Below, piece after piece: positions 25,844 through 31,275 of a stretch of DNA of 37,401 bases (its first letter is position 1; the number at the start of each line of letters is the position of its first letter). Source of the stretch: CAINVV01 sp036508555 (GTDB taxonomy: Bacteria; Bacteroidota; Bacteroidia; Bacteroidales; Prolixibacteraceae); contig DATCHD010000027.1 in the NCBI GenBank assembly GCA_036508555.1, positions 1-37,401 on the forward strand. Reading direction: 5' to 3'. A program made the position numbers and the translations under genes. The notes under the pieces are model-generated. The model did no database searches. It worked only from the letters and a program-made list of their open reading frames with translations, and had not been told where the DNA came from.

Positions 25844-26110
25844 ATGGACTCCGATTTAAAACTCCAAAAGAAATTACTCTCTCCACCTGGCGATACAATC
25901 AAGGAAACGCTTGACACGATTGGTTTGTCTGTGTCTGAATTTGCCAAAAAGATAGGATGGACAAGAGAAAAATTGGACAACGTGATTGATGGGAGTGCAC
26001 CAATCACGTTTGAAACGGCCAGGATGCTTGAGCGGGAATTGGGGATAACTTCAAGCTTCTGGATAGCAAGAGAAAATGATTACAGGTCTGACTTGTCAGC
26101 AATGAGTTAA
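25844..26110 (+). CDS. HigA-like XRE-family HTH protein (no toxin partner seen)
   Basis: 88 aa. SPPGDTIKETLDTIGLSVSEFAKKIGWTREKLDNVIDG is the start and helix-turn-helix of the HigA antitoxin family. The following FETARMLERELGITSSFWIARENDY is the family's dimerisation end. HigA normally neutralises the mRNase HigB encoded just upstream, but here hsdM occupies that place and no HigB-like frame is found nearby. It may be an orphan antitoxin, or it may regulate the restriction operon as controller proteins do. A/T-rich, 24 bp after hsdM. Confidence 0.85.
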   Translation: MDSDLKLQKKLLSPPGDTIKETLDTIGLSVSEFAKKIGWTREKLDNVIDGSAPITFETARMLERELGITSSFWIARENDYRSDLSAMS

Positions 26111-26289
26111 TTGTGAGGTTAGTTGTGCCAAATTTTATCAAAGGAATATGACGATATTAGTCAAAAACCAACGGTTCGTATTGGGGATAACCCTGAGATG
26201 AAAGAGGATTTTTTAATGATAAGACCATATCGAGGATGACCTCGCGGTGGTATAAAAATTTAATAAATGTAAAACGAATCAAACTAGAC

Positions 26290-26384
26290 GGTCAAGATAA
26301 GTAAGGTTTCCTAAAAAAAACGAAACCCGATAGCTTGAATTGCTTCAGAGGCTACCGAGAATAAGATGAAGCAAATATAAGTCA
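26290..26384. repeat. Duplicated 95-bp element, copy 1
   Basis: Aligns with 27201-27294 at about 85 % identity by eye, including the shared core ACGAAACCCGATAGCTTGAA and the following TTGCTTCAG. The starts of the two copies are 911 bp apart and they bracket the truncated dinD. Confidence 0.85.
26313..26366 (-). ncRNA. Possible short structured RNA, copy 1
   Basis: Read on the minus strand, a TATATTTG box (26379-26372) is followed by CTCGGTAG (26359-26352), an 18-base loop, CTATCGGG (26333-26326), TTTCG and eight T. The stem pairs fully if G-U pairs are allowed, but only in the minus-strand transcript. The -33 element is poor (ATTT). A transcript of about 54 nt is predicted; this is inference. 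Confidence 0.35.
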
Positions 26385-26391
26385 ATAAATT

Positions 26392-26438
26392 GGCACCTTA
26401 AATGAAGTACCTTTAAGGTCGCGAATTGCGACCTTTAA
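26392..26438. repeat. Hairpin repeat A (AAGGTCGC type)
   Basis: AAGGTCGC (26415-26422), loop GAATT, GCGACCTT (26428-26435) form a perfect 8-bp stem. The 47 bp from GCACCTTAAATGAAG through this hairpin align with 27052-27098 in the 3' end of the truncated dinD with about nine differences. Confidence 0.75.
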
Positions 26439-26620
26439 AAAAGGAGGGGGACATCGGGAAAAATTGCCTTATGCTTTTATCGGGCACAACATGATATGAA
26501 ACTGATAATATGGTGTCACAATTTGTGATACCATCAAAATAATGATAGCATTTGTCGGAATAAAGAACCAAAATCCTAATACAAAGTGTTACGAACTGAA
26601 TTAGAAACACAAGCGGTGAT

Positions 26621-27178
26621 ATGACAAAAGATATTCAAAAAAATAGGCTAAGTATTTTCGAACAAATAAGAATAGTCGACGAAGATGGGAACGAGTTCTG
26701 GACAGCGCGACAATTGGCAAAAGCATTGGATTATACCGATTTCCGTAATTTCTTATCGGTTATTGCAAAAGCCAAAGAAGCTTGTACCAACAGTGGACAG
26801 CCAGTAGAAAACCATCTCGTTGAATTCAACGAGATGGTTCCGATTGGTTCCGGAGCCGAAAGAATCATGCCCAGCTACAAGCTTTCGCGCTATGCCTGTT
26901 ACCTGATCATGCAAAACGCCGACCCGTCAAAAGAAATTATTGCTCTCGGGCAGACCTACTTTGCCGTTCAGACCCGCATGCAGGAAATCCGGCAGATGGA
27001 AGAGTACAACCGACTCGACTCTGAAGATGAAAACTTGAGGTTCCAAATTTGCACCTCAAGTGAAGTTTCTTTAAGGTCGCAATTTGAGACCTTAAACGAC
27101 CATTTTCGTGAAGTCACGAAAATGATCGGATTGGGTAGCGGTTTCGCCTTTTTAAGGCGGAATATGAATTGTGATTGA
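26621..27178 (+). CDS. Truncated DinD/BRO-N family protein with replaced C-terminus
   Basis: 185 aa. Residues 1-130 are the BRO-N-like domain of DinD (EFWTARQLAKALDYTDFRNF, then YKLSRYACYLIMQNADPSKEIIALGQTYFAVQTR). The family then continues for about 140 more residues, but here the frame enters hairpin repeats giving NLRFQICTSSEVSLRSQFE and a copy of the motif HFREVTKMIG, and stops. It is thus a DinD fragment finished by repeat DNA, possibly inactive. Residues 64-73 (NHLVEFNEMV) are encoded by a perfect 30-bp palindrome. It is flanked by two copies of a 95-bp element and is a paralogue of the full dinD downstream. Confidence 0.75.
   Translation: MTKDIQKNRLSIFEQIRIVDEDGNEFWTARQLAKALDYTDFRNFLSVIAKAKEACTNSGQPVENHLVEFNEMVPIGSGAERIMPSYKLSRYACYLIMQNADPSKEIIALGQTYFAVQTRMQEIRQMEEYNRLDSEDENLRFQICTSSEVSLRSQFETLNDHFREVTKMIGLGSGFAFLRRNMNCD
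26810..26839. repeat. Perfect 30-bp palindrome inside the truncated dinD
   Basis: AACCATCTCGTTGAA followed at once by its exact reverse complement, no spacer. It lies in frame, coding NHLVEFNEMV. The full dinD has a different palindrome at the homologous protein position (27524-27553). Confidence 0.95.
27034..27096. repeat. Tandem hairpin repeats B in the 3' part of the truncated dinD
   Basis: Two hairpins in a row: CTTGAGGT / ACCTCAAG (27034-27041 and 27053-27060) and TTTAAGGTC / GACCTTAAA (27070-27078 and 27088-27096). Their loops share an AATTTG core, and the second matches hairpin repeat A at 26392. They encode the part of the protein that is foreign to DinD. Confidence 0.8.
27098..27127. 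repeat. Palindrome resembling that of the full dinD, at the end of the truncated gene
   Basis: GACCATTTTCGTGA, AG, TCACGAAAATGATC: 13 of 14 pairs match. It is nearly the same sequence as 27524-27553 but sits at the C-terminus of the truncated gene instead of the middle, and encodes DHFREVTKMI again. Confidence 0.9.
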
Positions 27179-27200
27179 GTGAGGAAGCCGAGTTAAATAA

Positions 27201-27294
27201 GGTTAAGATAAGGCAGGTATCCTAAAAAAACGAAACCCGATAGCTTGAATTGCTTCAGGGACTACCGGGAATAAGATGATGCAAATGTATGTCA
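27201..27294. repeat. Duplicated 95-bp element, copy 2
   Basis: Second copy of the element at 26290-26384; it ends 25 bp before the full dinD start. Shared features are the A-run, ACGAAACCCGATAGC and AATAAGATGA. Differences fall so that the minus-strand stem keeps pairing. Confidence 0.85.
27224..27276 (-). ncRNA. Possible short structured RNA, copy 2, with a full promoter
   Basis: On the minus strand: TTTG (27313-27310), 20-bp spacer, TACATTTG (27289-27282), then CCCGGTAG (27269-27262), 18-base loop, CTATCGGG (27243-27236), TTTCG and seven T. Promoter spacing and both boxes fit the Bacteroidota consensus. The eight-pair stem has one G-U pair. The predicted RNA is about 53 nt, divergent from dinD. 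It could instead be only a conserved terminator; not proven. Confidence 0.4.
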
Positions 27295-27319
27295 TAGATT
27301 TCTTAAATCCAAAAATAAA

Positions 27320-28219
27320 ATGGATAAAATTCGAATTTCACAACTAAAAACAATATTCGACGATATTGTTCATCTCATTAACAATGAAGATGATAGCGAG
27401 CAGGTCGAAGTGTGGTTTGCACGCGAATTGCAGGAAGTATTGGGCTATGCACGCTGGGAAAACTTTGTAGTGGCAATAAACCGTGCGGTTGATTCCTGTA
27501 AAACACAGAATATCAATGTAGATGATCATTTTCGTGAGGTCACGAAAATGATCGAAATAGGGAAAGGGGGTAAACGCGAAGTAACCGATTTTATGCTTAC
27601 ACGGTATGCCTGTTACCTGATCGCACAAAACGGAGATCCAAAGAAAGAAGAAATTGCTTTTGCACAAAGTTATTTTGCGTTGCAAACCCGCAAAGCCGAA
27701 CTGATAGAGGAACGCTTAAATCTATTTACACGACTGGAAACCAGGGACAAGCTACGTGCTGCGGAGAAACAACTTTCTCAAAATATTTATGAACGTGGAG
27801 TGGATGACCAGGGTTTTGGCCGCATCCGTTCAAAAGGCGATACTGCTCTGTTTGGCGGACACACTACAGAGGATATGAAACAACGTCTGGGCGTGCAATC
27901 AAACAGACCTCTAGCCGATTTTTTACCCACACTCACCATTGCTGCAAAAAACCTTGCAACCGAAATGACCAACCACAATGTTGAAAGCAAAGACCTCTTT
28001 GGCGAACAGCCAATAACGAAGGAACACATCCAAAATAATACCAGCGTACGTGAAATGCTTGGCCAGCGGGGTATCAAGCCGGAAGAACTCCCACCTGCAG
28101 AAGACATTAAAAAACTGGAACGCCGGGTGCAAAACGAGGAAAAGAAAATTGAAAAAGCCAGTTCGAAATTGCCCGCAAAAACAAAAGGCTTAAAACTTTC
28201 AAAAGATCAAGATAAATGA
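27320..28219 (+). CDS. dinD: DNA-damage-inducible protein D (DinD)
   Basis: 299 aa, full family length (E. coli DinD has 274). N-terminal BRO-N-like domain (EVWFARELQEVLGYARWENF, LTRYACYLIAQNGDPKKEEIAFAQSYFA), then the DinD-specific part (GVDDQGFGRIRSKGDTALFGG, QRLGVQSNRPLADFLPTL), and a Lys-rich tail. E. coli DinD is SOS-induced and opposes RecA-DNA filaments. Homologues are often found inside type I restriction loci, where the job is unknown. The stop overlaps the hsdS start (ATGA at 28216-28219), so the two are translationally coupled. Residues 69-78 are encoded by a large palindrome. Confidence 0.93.
   Translation: MDKIRISQLKTIFDDIVHLINNEDDSEQVEVWFARELQEVLGYARWENFVVAINRAVDSCKTQNINVDDHFREVTKMIEIGKGGKREVTDFMLTRYACYLIAQNGDPKKEEIAFAQSYFALQTRKAELIEERLNLFTRLETRDKLRAAEKQLSQNIYERGVDDQGFGRIRSKGDTALFGGHTTEDMKQRLGVQSNRPLADFLPTLTIAAKNLATEMTNHNVESKDLFGEQPITKEHIQNNTSVREMLGQRGIKPEELPPAEDIKKLERRVQNEEKKIEKASSKLPAKTKGLKLSKDQDK
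27524..27553. repeat. Palindrome inside the full dinD
   Basis: GATCATTTTCGTGA, GG, TCACGAAAATGATC: 14 perfect pairs around two bases. In frame it reads DHFREVTKMI, with His/Met (CAT/ATG), Phe/Lys (TTT/AAA) and Arg/Thr (CGT/ACG) as reverse-complement codon pairs. Confidence 0.95.
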
Positions 28220-29310
28220 GTGAGTGGAAAGAAGTTCAGCTTGGCTCTGTTTTGGAGATAAAGTATGGCAAAGACCATAAACAACTTGGTGAAGGTGTAA
28301 TTCCTTGTCTAGGTAGCGGAGGACTAATGAGATATGTTGATCGTTACATTTATGACGAAGAATCTATTTTGATTCCTCGGAAAGGTACTTTGAATAATAT
28401 AATGTATCAGAATTCTCCATTTTGGACAGTTGACACGATGTTTTGGAGTAAAATTGATAAGTCTTCGGTTTTTCCAAAATTTCTGTTTTATCAATTAACA
28501 ACTGTCGATTATTCAATATTGAATGTCGGTTCTGCTGTTCCAAGCTTGACTGTTCCAGTAATCAATGAAATAACTATTTCTCTTCCTTCTCTCCTCGAAC
28601 AACGCGCCATCGCTTCCATCCTCTCCAGTTTGGACAATAAAATTGACCTTCTCCGCCGCCAAAACACCACCCTGGAAGGTATGGCCGAAACACTTTTTAG
28701 GCAGTGGTTTGTGGTGGAAGCAAAGGAGGAGTGGGAAGAAGTTGAATTAGGTGAAGTAATTGAAACAACGTCTGGAGGAACTCCTTCACGATCAAATATG
28801 GGATTTTATAAAGGTGGGTCTATCAATTGGGTGAAATCGAAAGAGCTTAACGGGACTTTTATCCTAGATACTGAAGAAAAAATTTCAGAAGAAGCATTAA
28901 AAAAGTCCTCAGCAAAGATTTTACCTAAGAACTCTGTCTTGATAGCTATGTATGGTGCAACGGTTGGAGAATATGGAATTATAACAAAAGAAATGACCTG
29001 CAATCAAGCCGTTTGTGCTTTGAAGCCGAATGAAAATTATCCTTATACCTATCTATTTCAATTGGTAAAATTTAATAAAGATGAATTGATCAATATGGCA
29101 GTGGGATCTGCGCAGCAAAACATTAGTCAGCTTCTGATTAAAAAAATTCCAGTCTTGAATTGTATCGAAAGGATTAAAGAATTTCATTCAGTAGTAAACC
29201 CAAGTTTCGAAAAAATCAAATCAAACCATAACCAAATCTACACCCTCACAGCCCTCCGGGATACTTTATTGCCGAAGTTGATGAATGGGGAGGTAAGGGT
29301 GGAAGAATAA
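28216..29310 (+). CDS. hsdS: Type I restriction-modification system specificity subunit
   Basis: 364 aa. Two target-recognition domains, about 4-125 and 172-312, are each followed by a conserved helix: central LLEQRAIASILSSLDNKIDLLRRQNTTLEGMAETLFRQWF (126-165) and C-terminal IERIKEFHSVVNP to ALRDTLLPKLMNGEV. The helices set the spacing between the two half-sites and dock HsdM. The second domain has the common GGTPSR and GATVGEYG segments. Both domains are A/T-rich compared with the helices, which is usual when recognition domains are exchanged. No second hsdS or inverted partial copy is visible here, so no shufflon. Coupled to dinD by a 4-bp overlap. Confidence 0.95.
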   Translation: MSEWKEVQLGSVLEIKYGKDHKQLGEGVIPCLGSGGLMRYVDRYIYDEESILIPRKGTLNNIMYQNSPFWTVDTMFWSKIDKSSVFPKFLFYQLTTVDYSILNVGSAVPSLTVPVINEITISLPSLLEQRAIASILSSLDNKIDLLRRQNTTLEGMAETLFRQWFVVEAKEEWEEVELGEVIETTSGGTPSRSNMGFYKGGSINWVKSKELNGTFILDTEEKISEEALKKSSAKILPKNSVLIAMYGATVGEYGIITKEMTCNQAVCALKPNENYPYTYLFQLVKFNKDELINMAVGSAQQNISQLLIKKIPVLNCIERIKEFHSVVNPSFEKIKSNHNQIYTLTALRDTLLPKLMNGEVRVEE

Positions 29311-29321
29311 AATATTGATAC

Positions 29322-30155
29322 ATGCAGAGCCTTTATAGTATACAAACAGCAGACAGAATATTTGACACGAATGGCTGTCGGCCTATATTGTTGACATGTA
29401 ATGACATGAATAGTTATGTGTGTAAGTATAATACTGGATATAGTGTTGCATTAAGGCTTATGTGTGAGTTTATTGCTGCCTCATTCCTGAAGATTTGGGA
29501 ATTAAATGTTCCGGATTTTGCATTGATTACAGTTCAAAGAGAGCACATTCCATCGGATTATAACTTAAACTCAAATTATTTTGATTTTACCTGTTTTGGA
29601 TCGAAATATTGTCGGAATTATGCAGAAATTACTAACTTTAATGCTAATATTTCGTACCAACAGCGTAGAGCAATACCAAACAGGAGGGAACTATTATGCA
29701 TAGCACTATTTGATCTGTGGCTTGCCAATGAAGATCGTAACCACAACAATTACAATTTGCTGGTAGATATTGAAAATCAAAGAGTTTTTGTGCCTATTGA
29801 CCATGAGAAAATCTTTAATACCCGCAACATTAGTATTCCGATATGTGAGCTAACTTATCAAGACAGCATTATCAGTTCCCTTTTTTTCTTAAAACTCTTT
29901 AGTGATAAAGATTTAGACAGAGACAGTCTTGATGACATTCGAGAGTATTTTTTTTCAAAAGTTCAATTATGTGGTAAAAATGCCATTGAAATAATTGAGC
30001 AGCTTCCATTAGAATGGAATATTGATAAGAAAGCACTTGAAAATAAACTAATTAACGAAATTTTTGTTGATGAATGGTTGGTAAGTTCTTTTAATCTATT
30101 TTTGTCGTTTTTACAACAGAATAATAATATCAAAGACAATGCAATCTCACTTTAG
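29322..30155 (+). CDS. HipA-like kinase family protein (HipA_2 type)
   Basis: 277 aa. Not a full HipA: it resembles the short HipA-like family that has only the kinase core. SYVCKYN (31-37) gives the ATP-binding Lys. LFDLWLANEDRNHNNYNLL (129-147) is the catalytic loop with D138 and a following Asn. VPIDHEKIF (157-165) carries the metal-binding Asp. HipA kinases phosphorylate a translation factor and cause growth arrest; the target of this short type is unknown. It starts 11 bp after hsdS and overlaps the next gene by 17 bp. Strongly A/T-rich compared with hsdM and hsdR, which suggests separate acquisition. Confidence 0.8.
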   Translation: MQSLYSIQTADRIFDTNGCRPILLTCNDMNSYVCKYNTGYSVALRLMCEFIAASFLKIWELNVPDFALITVQREHIPSDYNLNSNYFDFTCFGSKYCRNYAEITNFNANISYQQRRAIPNRRELLCIALFDLWLANEDRNHNNYNLLVDIENQRVFVPIDHEKIFNTRNISIPICELTYQDSIISSLFFLKLFSDKDLDRDSLDDIREYFFSKVQLCGKNAIEIIEQLPLEWNIDKKALENKLINEIFVDEWLVSSFNLFLSFLQQNNNIKDNAISL

Positions 30156-30963
30156 CATATTATCGGCATCCATCCGACCAGAAATACAAGAGCAGGTAGC
30201 CATAGGTCTAATGCTTGTGGGTCAGGATAATGTAAATTTTCGTTTTTCAAAAAACAAAATTGCAGTTGTAAAAGAATTAATGTCGCAACCAGCTATCAAA
30301 TACCTTAAAGACACCCTTAAACAAATTTCATCAACTGTATTCCAGGAAAATGAAAAATTTAAAGGTCTATATGGTGGTTCTGACGGCTTTAATAAATCAT
30401 TCAGCCTGAGCTATTTGGAATATTTAAGCAGGTACAGCAATAATTTGTTGATATTCAGTAAACCTAAAACCATAGAACTTCAGTCAAGTGATGACCTGTT
30501 CGAGTTGCTGTTTAAAAAATATGTGGATGAATATGCATTTATTGAAGCCATTTCCGAGCCACGTTCCTTTGATAGTAATCGTACGACATTTTTCAATGCG
30601 GTTCAACCCTATTTTAATATTGAGCAGGAAGTAACCCCTGAAATTATACCGGGCTTGATTATGCCTGTGAAGGTAGATTTAATTGGGAAAAATGAAATAC
30701 CGGTTTATGCTCAGACAATTGATCTGGAAAGACAAAATTATCATATTCAAAATGATTTAGCCGTCTTATTCATGCTCAATAAAGCATTGATTAAAGCCAA
30801 AGGGTTTCATATCTCTTCTGAACCCGATAAAAAGTTGTTTCCACACCAGCACGATACCTGGAAAAGTATAAAAGACTGGAATGATTCTGAATATGTAGAT
30901 TTAGCCGAAGTTGGAAAAATTGAAGAATATGCTAATCTGCACGGTCTTGTTCCATTAGTTTAG
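30139..30963 (+). CDS. DUF3037-type protein, partner of the HipA-like kinase
   Basis: 274 aa. The N-terminus FSILSASIRPEIQEQVAIGLMLVGQDNVNFRFSKNK has the DUF3037 pattern, in which a short strand and an R-x-E-x-x-x-x-G-x-L segment open the domain. The C-terminal half is helical with no motif I recognise. Genes of this type are regularly next to short HipA-like kinases, so a paired function such as antidote, substrate or cofactor is likely but unproven. Overlaps the kinase by 17 bp, so the two should be made together. Ends the unit; a strong hairpin terminator follows. Confidence 0.7.
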   Translation: MQSHFSILSASIRPEIQEQVAIGLMLVGQDNVNFRFSKNKIAVVKELMSQPAIKYLKDTLKQISSTVFQENEKFKGLYGGSDGFNKSFSLSYLEYLSRYSNNLLIFSKPKTIELQSSDDLFELLFKKYVDEYAFIEAISEPRSFDSNRTTFFNAVQPYFNIEQEVTPEIIPGLIMPVKVDLIGKNEIPVYAQTIDLERQNYHIQNDLAVLFMLNKALIKAKGFHISSEPDKKLFPHQHDTWKSIKDWNDSEYVDLAEVGKIEEYANLHGLVPLV

Positions 30964-30977
30964 TAAAACCATTGAAA

Positions 30978-31025
30978 ATAAAAATAGAAAAGGAAGTCTA
31001 TATTGACTTCCTTTTCTATTTTTAT
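30978..31025 (+). terminator. Strong intrinsic terminator after the DUF3037-type gene
   Basis: Arms of 21 bp (core AGAAAAGGAAGTC and GACTTCCTTTTCT) pair perfectly around a TATATT loop; the 3' arm ends in a T-rich stretch. It separates the hsdM-to-DUF3037 unit from hsdR, so hsdR needs its own promoter. Confidence 0.9.
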
Positions 31026-31275
31026 ACTTTATTAGATTTTCTTATCACTAAAAACCTCAAATACTTCAAATATAGTTAGAAAGAACCTTTGAACAGTTTT
31101 TGTGTCAAAATATGATCACGAGAAAAGAAAGAAACAAAAGGAGTATGAGGAATGGCTTAAAACGCAGAAATCGCCAGGTAAAACCTGACGACTTCGTAAC
31201 TCCTTTAACGCATGGTTAATGAGATACTACAAATATACAATGTTTTTTTGTTGAAATGCAAATTTATTTTCAACT
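31026..31275 (+). other. Gap between the terminator and hsdR, with a possible decayed reading frame
   Basis: No certain gene. A 35-codon basic frame (31112-31219, MITRKERNKRSM..., ending PDDFVTPLTHG) and an overlapping frame reading KRKKQKEYEEWLKTQKSPGK, then a stop, share the same DNA. This looks like a shifted remnant of a lost gene. The hsdR promoter should lie in the A/T-rich last 60 bp, but no box is convincing. Confidence 0.35.

Larger units (their letters stand above)
26111..26620 (+). other. 510-bp gap before the truncated dinD: gene remnant and repeats
   Basis: No convincing intact gene. A stretch around 26129-26238 reads KEYDDISQKPTVRIGDNPEM then KEDFLMIRPYRG and a stop, without a start codon, so it may be the end of a lost gene. 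It ends in a small hairpin (CGAGG, ATGA, CCTCG). Next comes one copy of a 95-bp duplicated element (26290-26384), then a hairpin repeat (26392-26438), then about 180 bp of A/T-rich leader before the gene at 26621. Confidence 0.5.

Noticed and set aside
26111..27320. CRISPR-like array
   Set aside because: The repeats are hairpins and a single duplication of varied spacing, without regular repeats and spacers or cas genes.
28216..29310. Phase-variable hsdS
   Set aside because: No second hsdS, no inverted partial copy and no long simple-sequence tract in the gene. The large palindromes are in dinD, not in hsdS.
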